A stretch of DNA of 64,000 bases from an uncultured Bacteroidales bacterium (GTDB lineage Bacteria; Bacteroidota; Bacteroidia; Bacteroidales; UBA932), in contig CALUTW010000010.1 in NCBI GenBank assembly GCA_944323805.1, positions 39,567-103,566 of the forward strand, in the 5' to 3' direction. This document shows, piece by piece, positions 45,601 to 53,736 of this stretch. The notes under the pieces are model-generated. The model saw only the letters and a list, made by a program, of their open reading frames with translations. It made no database searches and had not been told where the DNA came from. The position numbers and the translations under genes are program-made. Within the stretch, counting starts at the first letter, position 1. Each line of letters begins with the position of its first letter.

Positions 45601-45802
45601 GATAATAAAGAACGGCATAATGATAGCGTTCTTCATATCGAACGGAATGTCCGGGTACTACAGGTCGAAGAAGTTTGCAGATATCCTTGACAGCATCAGC
45701 CGTAATTCCCCGCTCTTCGAGCTCAAGAAAGAGAAACTGAGGATAATTGTCCGTAATGTACCTACAATACAGAAGGCGTATTCCATATTGAAAAAGTTAT
45801 AG
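42620..45802 (+). CDS. mfd: Transcription-repair coupling factor Mfd
   Basis: A DNA translocase of 1060 residues that removes stalled RNA polymerase and recruits UvrA. Order: degenerate UvrB-like N-domains (FVSAPGQFAVRGGIIDIFSY), RNA-polymerase-interaction domain (FNIGDYVVHIDYGIGIFGGL) near residue 390, the RecG-like helicase with Walker A VCGDVGFGKTEVAVRAAF near 538 and DEEQ box VIDEEQKFGV near 639, motif III LTATPIPRTLQFSLLGARD, VVI GRVGRSNRKAFCYL, and a C-terminal TRCF domain. It is slightly shorter than E. coli Mfd. First gene right of the proposed origin. Confidence 0.96.
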   Translation: MKISSETSAVLSGKLSSSMEICCSGLILSARWAVFSETVSDGLHMIVLPDRESAEYCASDLYNMIEGDRIFFMPDSGRSLEKSNYKSSLGVQRTSALGRISGYGDGSGLLVIVTYPAALNEAVPDEKKVRSSIFSLSTGMEISHDDITGKLFGEGFERVDFVSAPGQFAVRGGIIDIFSYSFNNPYRISFFGDEIESINVFDCNTQLSTGAVESIDIYPDFSSDDAGEGQFVYDHLPEDTVVWFDSSDMYSGQPFFGPLKMYRHVFIDTPLSFQGNDILRFDISPQPAFNKNFELLTADIRNRIETGYKVYIYGEKESQLDRLRSIFIQNGGIQPEFCPGKNIHGGFIDNGDKVCCYSDHEIFDRFHRVSIRRTVEKSEQLTINDLTSFNIGDYVVHIDYGIGIFGGLVRMRDDKGRVHEVVKISYKDNDTVFVSVHALHKISRYKSKDAEPPKINKLGSKTWQNLKNNTKSKVKDIARELIQLYAKRKAAKGFAFSPDSYLQQELESSFMYEDTPDQEKAVKAVKHDMEDDCPMDRLVCGDVGFGKTEVAVRAAFKAVADSKQVAVLVPTTILALQHYNTFKGRLKDFPCNIDFVSRLRTAKEISDIQERLRKGTLDIVIGTHKLLGKGFEFKDLGLLVIDEEQKFGVSAKEKLKQMKLSVDTLTLTATPIPRTLQFSLLGARDLSIISTPPPNRIPVQTEIMLFDDDEIKSIINYELNRGGQVFFVHNRVEELDSIRDILQRLVPDMKICVAHGQMEAKTLENKILDFMSGDYDMLLCTTIIENGLDIPNANTIIINQAQNIGLSDLHQLRGRVGRSNRKAFCYLIVPPLTSITDDARRRLKAIEAFSDLGSGFNIAMQDLDIRGAGNLLGAEQSGFISDMGLETYQKILSEAMEELGVETGISSSGKEDTYVSDCTVETDQEALIPDSYIGITAEKIRIYKELDSLSEDRELDRMREKMSDRFGKIPEETERLFDIVRIRHLAEKLGFEKVIIKNGIMIAFFISNGMSGYYRSKKFADILDSISRNSPLFELKKEKLRIIVRNVPTIQKAYSILKKL

Positions 45803-45818
45803 ATAAACCTTAAATTTG
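45788..45818 (+). promoter_or_regulatory. coaX promoter (TTG-N20-TAAATTTG)
   Basis: TTG at 45788-45790 and TAAATTTG at 45811-45818 are 20 bp apart. The promoter overlaps the end of mfd. Its position supports GTG 45841 as the coaX start. Confidence 0.7.
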
Positions 45819-45840
45819 CAGGTTGCAACAATTTGAAAAC

Positions 45841-46566
45841 GTGGCGAATCTTATAATAGACATAGGCAACACGGCATTAAAGGCTGCGTGGTGCGAGGGA
45901 ATTACCCTCGGAAAGACGTTCAGGTACCAGGGCGAGAAGATGTCCGATTTCATCCTGTCTCTGGTATCAAGGAACAAGCCCGATGTGATGGTCATATCTT
46001 CCGTAAGGGAAATATCGGCAGGACAGGAGGAGCTTTTCAGAAAGGAATGCGGCAGACTGCTCATACTTGCTCCCGGCCGGGACAGCGGCATCCTCTTGGA
46101 ATCCTTTCCGTCGTATCTTTCGCCTGACAGGGCGGCGTCCATAGTTGCGGCAGGATATCTTTTCAAAGGGAGGAGGTGCACTGTTGTCGATCTGGGGACT
46201 ACCCTGACCATAGACATAATCGGTTCTGACGGGACATATGAGAGAGGTTTCATATCCCCGGGATGCAGGACAAGGTTCAAGGCCCTGAACAGGTATACAA
46301 AGTCACTTCCTCTGCTCGACACACCTGAAGACTATGATGAAAACCCCACAGGACTGGTATCGTCGATGGAAGCAGGTGTGATTAAAGGCATAATATTTGA
46401 AATACAAGGATATCTGTCGCAATTTCCTGATAATATAGTCGTTTTTACAGGTGGCGATGCAAATTATTTTGCAAAAAGATTGAAAAAGCCCATCTTTGTA
46501 GTTTGTAACCTTGTTTTGATGGGACTGGCTTTAATGGCTGAAAATTATGTCGAGAAATATCTGTAG
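45841..46566 (+). CDS. coaX: Type III pantothenate kinase CoaX
   Basis: First step of coenzyme A synthesis; 241 residues. The phosphate-binding NLIIDIGNTALKAAW opens the protein. VVDLGTTLTIDIIGSDGTYERGF and the GFISPGCRTRFKALNRYT segment are typical of type III kinases, as is VVFTGGDANYFAKRL near the end. No ATG exists at the start: GTG 45841 (MANLIIDIGN) fits the family, and a TTG at 45823 lies too near the transcription start. The 3' end overlaps the next gene by 20 bp. Confidence 0.93.
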   Translation: MANLIIDIGNTALKAAWCEGITLGKTFRYQGEKMSDFILSLVSRNKPDVMVISSVREISAGQEELFRKECGRLLILAPGRDSGILLESFPSYLSPDRAASIVAAGYLFKGRRCTVVDLGTTLTIDIIGSDGTYERGFISPGCRTRFKALNRYTKSLPLLDTPEDYDENPTGLVSSMEAGVIKGIIFEIQGYLSQFPDNIVVFTGGDANYFAKRLKKPIFVVCNLVLMGLALMAENYVEKYL

Positions 46567-47875
46567 AATACTTTTCTTCTGTCTCTGCCTTTTCTGTGGG
46601 ATTGCGGTGTATGGACAGGATGGTGCGTACGGCTCGTTTTCGCCGTATTCCATTTATGGCATAGGCAACATATCGAAGGAAGGTACTGCATTCAACAAGA
46701 GCATGGGCGGAGTAGGGATAGCCACAAGGAACAGACGCTTCATCAATATACTCAATCCTGCATCTTTGACAGCGAGGGATTCCCTGTCGTTCATGGCGGA
46801 TTTCGGGCTTTCTGAAGGAAATACCGTATACAGGCAGAATCTCGACGGGGCAAGGCTCATATCAGCCAACAATACTTTCAACATCTATGATTTTGTAATA
46901 AGCTTCCCCATATACAGGTCTTCGGCATTCATGGTGGGAATCACTCCGTTCAGCGACCTCGGATATGATTTCTCATCCGATGTCACTGATGGCAGCATAA
47001 TAGGCAATACCGGAAACATAACATATTCGAACTATGGTACAGGAAGTATCTACCAGCTGTTTGCCGGAGGTGCTGTCACATTCTGGAGAAAGCTTTCTTT
47101 AGGTGCTCAGCTGATATATTATTTCGGCTCTCTCGACAAGAAATATGACATGACCTATTATGATGCCTCATACAGGTCTGTGAATAACGGGTATAACATG
47201 AGGCTGAGGGGTCTGACCGGCAAATTCGGGGTGCAGTACGAGCAGCCTCTCGGAAATAATCTCTCGCTGACCCTCGGTGCGACATATAGGCTCAGGACAA
47301 ACGTCAAGGGTCAGCTTACGGACTACAGCTATGCTGTCACATCGGAGACCGTGGATACCCTGAGAAACAATGTCAACAATCTTACCCGGAATGACGGGAT
47401 AAAGTTCGGGGATGAGCTTGGAATAGGGGTAGCACTCAGAGGTGGAGAGGACTGGAGTGTCGAGGTCAATTACCTGATGTCCGACTGGAGACATTCCGGA
47501 TTCGAGGATAAGGGCGGACTCGCCGCACAGGGTACCTCGGTATTTACATCCACCGTATCCCACTCGGTAAGAGCCGGATTCGAGATTGTTCCCAACAGGA
47601 ATGACATAAGGTATTATCTGAGGCGATGTGCATACAGGGCAGGGGCCTATTATGATACATCGTATTATCTTTTTGACGGCAATGTCGTCAATTCTTTCGG
47701 TATAACCCTCGGAGTGACACTGCCTGTCTTCAGATGGTACAACGGTATAACCCTCGGAGTGGACCTGGGACAGAGGGGGAGCCTGAGGAACAATATGGTC
47801 AGGGAACGTTACGTATCCTTTGCGATAGGATTCAATATACATGACCTGTGGTTCCAGAAACCAAGGTACAATTAA
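46547..47875 (+). CDS. Outer-membrane beta-barrel protein (coaX-lptC cluster)
   Basis: 442 residues with a signal peptide (ICRILFFCLCLFCGIAVYGQ). The mature part starts YGSFSPYSIYGIGNISKEGT and alternates amphipathic strands throughout, such as LSLGAQLIYYFGSLDKKYDM and LSLTLGATYRLRTNVKGQL, ending RYVSFAIGFNIHDLWFQKP. This fits a FadL-like or autotransporter-sized barrel; the family is conserved in Bacteroidota next to coaX and lptC. The function is unknown, but the neighbours suggest a link with envelope assembly. Confidence 0.8.
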   Translation: MSRNICRILFFCLCLFCGIAVYGQDGAYGSFSPYSIYGIGNISKEGTAFNKSMGGVGIATRNRRFINILNPASLTARDSLSFMADFGLSEGNTVYRQNLDGARLISANNTFNIYDFVISFPIYRSSAFMVGITPFSDLGYDFSSDVTDGSIIGNTGNITYSNYGTGSIYQLFAGGAVTFWRKLSLGAQLIYYFGSLDKKYDMTYYDASYRSVNNGYNMRLRGLTGKFGVQYEQPLGNNLSLTLGATYRLRTNVKGQLTDYSYAVTSETVDTLRNNVNNLTRNDGIKFGDELGIGVALRGGEDWSVEVNYLMSDWRHSGFEDKGGLAAQGTSVFTSTVSHSVRAGFEIVPNRNDIRYYLRRCAYRAGAYYDTSYYLFDGNVVNSFGITLGVTLPVFRWYNGITLGVDLGQRGSLRNNMVRERYVSFAIGFNIHDLWFQKPRYN

Positions 47876-47902
47876 TGTAATAATATCATTAAAACTATAA
47901 TT

Positions 47903-49231
47903 ATGAAGAAGTTACTGTTTAGTTTACTTGCTGTCCTCATGATAGGCGGCGTTTCAGTTCCAGCTTCAGCACAGGGGAAGTACGGTCCCGACAGTGCTGA
48001 ATGTATCAAATACCTTTCCTACTACAAGGAATACTATAAGCAGAAAAGCTACGAGTCAGCCCTCCCTAACTGGAGAAAGGCATACAAGCTCTGCCCTCCG
48101 ACTGCCAACCAGACCATGCTTATTGACGGTACTTCACTCATGAGATACCTTATAGGCAAGAACAGCAAGAATGTCATATACAGGAATGCTCTCATAGACT
48201 CCCTCATGACAATACACGAGGTCCGTGCGCAGAACTATCCTAAATATGCCGTAACTGCCATGAACAATATGGGTCTTGATATGATCAACTATATCAAGGA
48301 TGACCCTCAGAGACTTTATGACGGTTTCTGCAAAGTGATAGATGTCAACAAGGAGCAGACAAAGCCTCAGATATTCCTGTTCCAGCTCAATACTGCAGTG
48401 GACCTCTATCAGAAAGGTGTCCTTGATGCAGAGCAGGTAATCAATGACTATGAACAGGCCCTGGCGATGATGTCGAAAATGACTCCTAAGAACGATATCG
48501 AGAAGAAGCAGAACGACAAGATAAAGACAGATATTGAGAGTCTGTTCATCACAAGTAAGATTGCAAGCTGCGACAAGCTCATCTCTCTCTTTACACCGAG
48601 GTTTGAGGCTAATCCTGACGACCTTGAGACAGTAAGCGGCATAGTAATGATGATGGGCTCTACTGAAGGATGTACCGACAATGAGCTCTTCCTCAATGCA
48701 GTGACAAGGATGCATGAGCTCGATCCTTCATACAATACCGCATACTTCCTTTACAGGCTCTATAACTCAATGAATGACATGGACAACGCCATCAAGTATA
48801 TGGAGGAGGCGATTGCATACCCTGAGTCTGACAGCATACAGGATGCAGCATACTACTATGAGCTTGCAACAGCATGCTTCAAGGCAGGCAACAATGTCAA
48901 GGCTAATGAGGCTGCCCTCAATGCCCTTAAGTATGACCCTTCATATGCAGGCAAGTCTTATCTGCTTGTAGGTACAATCTGGGGTTCTCTCGTATGTCCT
49001 GGCAACGATATTGAAAAGAGGGCTCAGTACTGGGTTGCTGTCGACTATCTTGTAAAGGCAAGGAATGCTGACCCTTCACTTGCCGATGAAGCCAACAAGC
49101 TTATTTCACAGTACAGCACCTATTATCCTCAGACTGCAGAGGCATTCATGTACAATATCACAAGCGGGGACCCTTATACGGTATCCTGCGGAGGCTTGAG
49201 AGCCAATACTACAGTAAGGACTCAGGACTGA
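47903..49231 (+). CDS. Secreted tetratricopeptide-repeat protein
   Basis: 442 residues, signal peptide MKKLLFSLLAVLMIGGVSVPASA. Helical repeats dominate: SYYKEYYKQKSYESALPNWR (TPR 1), NSMNDMDNAIKYMEEAIAYP and YELATACFKAGNNVKANEAA further on, and YWVAVDYLVKARNADPSLAD near the end. The middle part is helical without obvious repeats. It starts 27 bp after the outer-membrane protein and 22 bp before lptC, so it belongs to the same operon. Likely a periplasmic scaffold for protein contacts; function unknown. Confidence 0.82.
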   Translation: MKKLLFSLLAVLMIGGVSVPASAQGKYGPDSAECIKYLSYYKEYYKQKSYESALPNWRKAYKLCPPTANQTMLIDGTSLMRYLIGKNSKNVIYRNALIDSLMTIHEVRAQNYPKYAVTAMNNMGLDMINYIKDDPQRLYDGFCKVIDVNKEQTKPQIFLFQLNTAVDLYQKGVLDAEQVINDYEQALAMMSKMTPKNDIEKKQNDKIKTDIESLFITSKIASCDKLISLFTPRFEANPDDLETVSGIVMMMGSTEGCTDNELFLNAVTRMHELDPSYNTAYFLYRLYNSMNDMDNAIKYMEEAIAYPESDSIQDAAYYYELATACFKAGNNVKANEAALNALKYDPSYAGKSYLLVGTIWGSLVCPGNDIEKRAQYWVAVDYLVKARNADPSLADEANKLISQYSTYYPQTAEAFMYNITSGDPYTVSCGGLRANTTVRTQD

Positions 49232-49253
49232 CGGCTTGACTGGATATCTACAT

Positions 49254-49871
49254 ATGATAAAGACAGCGGCAACCGCATTTGCGGTTGCTTCTGTCGTTTA
49301 TTCTTGTTCGTGCAGCAGCAATCTTGGAATTGCCGACTCGCTGGATCTTGACGAGACTCCGGTACAGACTGTCGACAATATGTTTGTCGTACATTCGGAG
49401 AACGGCATACTCCAGATGAGGATGGAAGCCGACCTTATGGAACGGTATGACAGGGATTCCATGACCTATGAGCTTTTCCCGGAAGGGTTCGCTGTATACG
49501 GGTACAATGAGGAGGGGCTTCTCGAGACTGAAATCATCTCTGACAATGCCAGACACGAGAAATATACTGAAGACGACAGGGAGACATGGCAGGCTTTCGG
49601 AAATGTCAAGGTCAAGAATATCATCAACAAGGAGATTCTTGAGACAGATACGTTGTACTGGGACAGGAAGAACCAGAAGATCTATACTGACTGCTATGTG
49701 AAGATGCATTCTCCGGACGGATTCATACAGGGATACGGCATGGAATCGGATGAAAGGGCCAGAAATACCATAATACTCAAACCTTTCGATAACTATGCCT
49801 TTGTAGTGCAGGACAGTACTGAAGTCACTGTCGATTCTGTCAATTTTATAGGTCCGCTCCTAAAAAAATAG
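49254..49871 (+). CDS. lptC: LptC-family LPS export protein (lipoprotein)
   Basis: 205 residues. The N-terminus is a lipoprotein signal peptide (MIKTAATAFAVASVVYSCSC). The mature chain has the LptC/OstA-type beta-jellyroll: PVQTVDNMFVVHSENGILQM, RMEADLMERYDRDSMTYELF, EIISDNARHEKYTEDDRETW, AFGNVKVKNIINKEILETDT and DTLYWDRKNQKIYTDCYVK, then FIQGYGMESDERARN. In the Lpt bridge this protein carries lipopolysaccharide from the inner-membrane transporter to LptA. ATG 49254 is chosen; a TTG at 49236 is in frame. Confidence 0.88.
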   Translation: MIKTAATAFAVASVVYSCSCSSNLGIADSLDLDETPVQTVDNMFVVHSENGILQMRMEADLMERYDRDSMTYELFPEGFAVYGYNEEGLLETEIISDNARHEKYTEDDRETWQAFGNVKVKNIINKEILETDTLYWDRKNQKIYTDCYVKMHSPDGFIQGYGMESDERARNTIILKPFDNYAFVVQDSTEVTVDSVNFIGPLLKK

Positions 49872-49946
49872 TGGCTAATTGCGAGAAAATTATTATCTTC
49901 GCAGCCCATATCCAATCAGTAGAAAAATTAAAAATCAGATAAGAAG

Positions 49947-52043
49947 ATGGCGGTTCTTGAAAAAATTCGCGTAAAGTTGGGTGTCTTCATTACAGTTGTC
50001 ATAGCTTTGGCATTGCTGTCATTCATTATAGACCCTACTACACTTGAGGCTGTTTCCAATTCGATGTCATCAAAGTATGATGTCGGAGAAATCAACGGCA
50101 AGGATATTTCATACATGGATTTCGAGAAGGATGTAGAGTATTTCACTACACTGAATGAAATCGCAACTGGGACTTCTGCACAGAGCGAGCAGCAGATTGA
50201 GGCTATCAGGAATGCTGCATGGCAGTCTCTCATCGACAGGTATCTTTTCCTCAGGAATGCCAAGGCGGCAGGACTGACAGTCGGTGAGGCTGAAATGGTC
50301 GACCTTACTACCGGTGACATGGTTTCCCCTCTGATTGCCCAGGATCCGTCTTTCATGGATGAGTCAGGCAACTTCTCGAGGGACCTGCTTGTAAACCTCG
50401 TACAGAATATCCACAATGATGCATCCGGAAGCATCAGGATGTACTGGGACTATCTTCAGAATACCATATATACCCAGCAGTTCTATGCCAAATACGGCTC
50501 ACTTTTCACAAGCGGCAACTACGACAATCCGCTGATGCTTGCAAGGCAGATAGAGGAGAATAACAATACTGTCGATGCCGAGTTCGTGATGGTTCCTTAC
50601 GGCTATCAGACCGATTCCACAATCACGGTATCCGAGTCTGAAATCAAGAATTACTACAAGAGCCACAAGGACATGTACAGGCAGCAGGCAAGCCGTGACA
50701 TAGAGTATGTCGTGTTTGAAGTTGTGCCTTCGGACGAGGATATTGCAGCTACCAACGAGCAGATTCTTGACCTGTACGATGAATTTGCCTCGACATCCAG
50801 GGAGGATATGAAGAGCTTCCTTCTCAGGAATTCTGACAGGCCGTACTCGGAGTACTATTACAGGACAGGGGAGCTCAATACGGTATCTCCGGATGTCAAC
50901 AATTTCGTATTCAATGACGGAAAGGGAGTATCCAAGGTATTTACCAAGGACAATACATTCTATGTCGCCAGGGTCATGGACAGCAGGATGGTGCCAGATT
51001 CGGTATTCGTGAAGCATATCCTTCTCCAGGGCGAACAGGAAGCTCTGGCAGACAGTCTTGCCGGAGTACTCAGAAGCGGCAGGGAGACATTCGCCAATGT
51101 AGCCGCAATGTATTCTGCCGACCAGAATCCAAATGTCGCTGAAAGAGGCGATATCGGCTGGATGACACAGACATACATGATACCTGGAATGGAGTCTGTC
51201 ATGACAGCACCTCTTAACAGGATATTTATCATCGATACCCAGTACGGAAAGCATATTGTTAAGGTAACCGACAGGACAGAGCCTCTTCTCAAGAAGCAGG
51301 TTGCCATCCTCGAAAAGGAATCTATTGCAAGCAAGGAGACTTTCAACAGGTATTATTCACAGGCAAACAATATCGCGGCCAAGTCTGCCGGCAAATATGA
51401 GAATTTCAGGAAGGCAGTAGAGGAGGAAGGTCTTTATGCACACCCTGTGAACAGGATGCTTGAGAGCTCCAACAGGCTCGGAGCCATTGACGATACAAAG
51501 GAAGTTACCAGATGGGCTTTCGATGCCAAGAAAGGCAAGGTATCAGATATCATTACCGTAAACAACAACTATTTCTTCGTGGTAGCCCTCAAGGATATCC
51601 ATAAGGAAGGTTATGCCACTGTCAGTGAAGTAACCCCTGGAATCAGGAATATCCTTTACAGGGAGAAGCTCGGAGTCAAGAAGGCTGCAGAGGTAGCAGA
51701 GAAGATCAAAGGTCTCGACAATCTTCAGGCAATTGCAGATGCTCTGGGAACTACGGTAAGCACAAAGGAAGGCATAGCATTCTCATCGCTTACTTCACAG
51801 GGACTCGACCCTAAGTTCATAGGTGCGGTTTCAGTGGCTGAAGAAGGCAAGATATGCGGACCTCTTGCCGGAAATATCGGAGTATACGTATACAAGGTAA
51901 CAGGGCATGATACCGGTGCATTCTTCACGGAAGATGATGCAAGGGCACGTGAATCACAGATATCGCAGTACAGCCTGCAGATGCTTGTGCCGGTAATGAT
52001 GCAGGATGCCGATGTAAAGGATAACAGGGCAAGATTCTATTGA
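49947..52043 (+). CDS. ppiD: PpiD-like periplasmic peptidyl-prolyl isomerase/chaperone
   Basis: 698 residues. An N-terminal membrane anchor (LGVFITVVIALALLSFIID) is followed by SurA/PpiD-type N-domain helices (NGKDISYMDFEKDVEYF; AWQSLIDRYLFLRNAKAAGL), a parvulin domain at about residues 345-440 (FVKHILLQGEQEALADSLAG; YSADQNPNVAERGDIGWMT; GKHIVKVTDRTEPLLKKQV) and a second, more divergent isomerase-like region. It helps outer-membrane proteins leave the Sec channel. It ends the coaX-lptC cluster; a strong hairpin lies after it. Confidence 0.92.
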   Translation: MAVLEKIRVKLGVFITVVIALALLSFIIDPTTLEAVSNSMSSKYDVGEINGKDISYMDFEKDVEYFTTLNEIATGTSAQSEQQIEAIRNAAWQSLIDRYLFLRNAKAAGLTVGEAEMVDLTTGDMVSPLIAQDPSFMDESGNFSRDLLVNLVQNIHNDASGSIRMYWDYLQNTIYTQQFYAKYGSLFTSGNYDNPLMLARQIEENNNTVDAEFVMVPYGYQTDSTITVSESEIKNYYKSHKDMYRQQASRDIEYVVFEVVPSDEDIAATNEQILDLYDEFASTSREDMKSFLLRNSDRPYSEYYYRTGELNTVSPDVNNFVFNDGKGVSKVFTKDNTFYVARVMDSRMVPDSVFVKHILLQGEQEALADSLAGVLRSGRETFANVAAMYSADQNPNVAERGDIGWMTQTYMIPGMESVMTAPLNRIFIIDTQYGKHIVKVTDRTEPLLKKQVAILEKESIASKETFNRYYSQANNIAAKSAGKYENFRKAVEEEGLYAHPVNRMLESSNRLGAIDDTKEVTRWAFDAKKGKVSDIITVNNNYFFVVALKDIHKEGYATVSEVTPGIRNILYREKLGVKKAAEVAEKIKGLDNLQAIADALGTTVSTKEGIAFSSLTSQGLDPKFIGAVSVAEEGKICGPLAGNIGVYVYKVTGHDTGAFFTEDDARARESQISQYSLQMLVPVMMQDADVKDNRARFY

Positions 52044-52090
52044 TCCGGGATTCCGGATATATACCGGTTTTACGGGTAATACCATACATG

Positions 52091-52128
52091 ATTGAGGACG
52101 GTTAAAAGAGATTTTAGCCGTCCTCAAT
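52091..52128 (+). terminator. Long hairpin after ppiD
   Basis: ATTGAGGACGGTTAAAA pairs with TTTTAGCCGTCCTCAAT over 17 bp (one G-T pair) with a four-base loop. There is no long T run after it, so it may act as a terminator in both directions or as an mRNA 3' stabiliser. Confidence 0.65.
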
Positions 52129-52183
52129 CATTCTGTATGGAGGAAATAATCCCACATGATAGCTGAAATATGGAAAATTTGTT

Positions 52184-52191
52184 TATTTTTG
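52184..52191 (+). promoter_or_regulatory. Candidate -7 element for the mltC/zinc-ribbon operon (TATTTTTG)
   Basis: TATTTTTG matches TAnnTTTG, about 85 bp before the ATG at 52275. No TTG lies at the ideal distance. Confidence 0.35.
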
Positions 52192-52274
52192 TTAATAGAA
52201 ACATTATAAACTGATAACCGGGCCTCATGAACATGTATCATGTCTATGAATCAGGCCTATACTGACGTTAATTT

Positions 52275-53729
52275 ATGAAAAAACTGGCGCAAGTGCTCAT
52301 GATGCTTCTGATGCTGATGACGTTGACATGTATGACGTCATATTGGTCATGGGCACAGTCTGTCACATCTCTGGATTCCCTGGTAAGACAGTTTGAGTCT
52401 GAAGTATCGGATGAAATTCTTTCGTTTGAGGAATATGCAGGACAGGCAAAGGAGGAATATGAGCAGTATCAGGCTCAGGCGATGGCAGACTTTGCAAGAT
52501 ACCTCGGTAATATCGAGGATGTATGGGGAGCGGATGATGCAAAGACGGACTCCAAGACAGAATGGGTAGAATACAGTGATGACTTCTCAAGCCGTTCCAT
52601 AGTTGATTTCTCCACAGGCAAGATTACGCTTCAGGTCCGGGTCAGCGACAATGACAGTGAAGATGATATCAATGCAAAGATATCCGAGGCAGTTGCCAGG
52701 ATGCTTTCCAGCAGAGGTTCTACATGTCCTTATGAATCTTCAGTAGATGTTTCAGAGCCCCTTTCATCGGCTCCTGTCCTGGACGGGCTTGTGGATTTCT
52801 CTGCCTACAGATTTGATGACATGCCTGTTGCATCGGCTGTTCCTGCCACACCTGTAGCTGCGGTTCCTGTTCCTCCAAAGCCGGTTACGAAAGGCAAGAA
52901 ACTGGATATAAAAGGAACATCCAGAAAAAATACGCAGAATACAGGTACTACAATGGCAAGCGAAGTACTTGAACGGGAACGCCTTGAAGAGGAAAGACGT
53001 ATTGCCGAACGGCTTGCAGCAGAAAAGGCCGCAGAGGAACAGATGGCATCCGATGAAGGATCGGACGGCTCTTCAGACCCTCTTCCGGATATACAGTCCA
53101 TAGCTTCGGCAGTGGCTGTACAGAGTGAAAAGACGGTAAAGGAAGAAGCCGGCGGAGAAAAGGTTGTTACAGTGCAGATGTCCCTCGTGGAAAACAATCT
53201 TTCAAAGAATGCCGCTCTCTATTCCGATATAGTTGCAACATATTCTGCCGAGTTCGAGATAGAGCCGGCACTGATATTTGCAGTGATGGAGCAGGAGTCA
53301 AGCTTTAATCCTGAAGCAACGAGCTGGGTGCCGGCATACGGCCTTATGCAGCTTGTACCTACATCCGGAGGATTCGATGCCTACAGATATGTCTACAAGA
53401 AGGAATGGGTGCCTACAAGAAGTTATCTGTATGTACCTAAGAACAATATAGAGTTGGGTACGGCATATCTCCGTGTCCTTATGAACCAGTTTTCTTCTGT
53501 CTCGGATCCTGACTGCAGGAGACTCTGTGTGATAGCAAGCTATAATACCGGCGCCGGAAATGTGAGCAGGGCCTTTACAGGCTCAGTCAATCTGACAAGG
53601 GCGCTGCCTCTTATCAACGGGTACGACTACGACAGGCTTTACCGGCATCTTACCAGCAATCTCAGTACTGAAGAGGCCCGTAATTACGTATCCGGTGTTT
53701 CTAAAAGAAGAGCGAAATATCTAAAATAG
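52275..53729 (+). CDS. mltC: MltC-like lytic transglycosylase
   Basis: 484 residues that cleave peptidoglycan glycan strands. Signal peptide (MMLLMLMTLTCMTSYWSWAQ). The N-terminal part resembles the MltC-specific domain: WVEYSDDFSSRSIVDFSTGK matches E. coli MltC in pattern. A 130-residue charged linker follows (EVLERERLEEERRIAERLAA). The SLT catalytic domain has the catalytic Glu341 in FAVMEQESSFNPEATSW, AYGLMQLVPTSGG, NNIELGTAYLRVLMNQF and IASYNTGAGNVSRAF. The linker with its coiled-coil stretch is absent from E. coli MltC. It ends 7 bp before the C25 protease gene, so it may be the first gene of the zinc-ribbon operon. Confidence 0.88.
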   Translation: MKKLAQVLMMLLMLMTLTCMTSYWSWAQSVTSLDSLVRQFESEVSDEILSFEEYAGQAKEEYEQYQAQAMADFARYLGNIEDVWGADDAKTDSKTEWVEYSDDFSSRSIVDFSTGKITLQVRVSDNDSEDDINAKISEAVARMLSSRGSTCPYESSVDVSEPLSSAPVLDGLVDFSAYRFDDMPVASAVPATPVAAVPVPPKPVTKGKKLDIKGTSRKNTQNTGTTMASEVLERERLEEERRIAERLAAEKAAEEQMASDEGSDGSSDPLPDIQSIASAVAVQSEKTVKEEAGGEKVVTVQMSLVENNLSKNAALYSDIVATYSAEFEIEPALIFAVMEQESSFNPEATSWVPAYGLMQLVPTSGGFDAYRYVYKKEWVPTRSYLYVPKNNIELGTAYLRVLMNQFSSVSDPDCRRLCVIASYNTGAGNVSRAFTGSVNLTRALPLINGYDYDRLYRHLTSNLSTEEARNYVSGVSKRRAKYLK

Positions 53730-53736
53730 CACATGT

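Noticed and set aside
49894..49901. TATCTTCG before ppiD as a -7 element
   Set aside because: It has a mismatch in the TTTG core and the nearest TTG is only 12 bp upstream.
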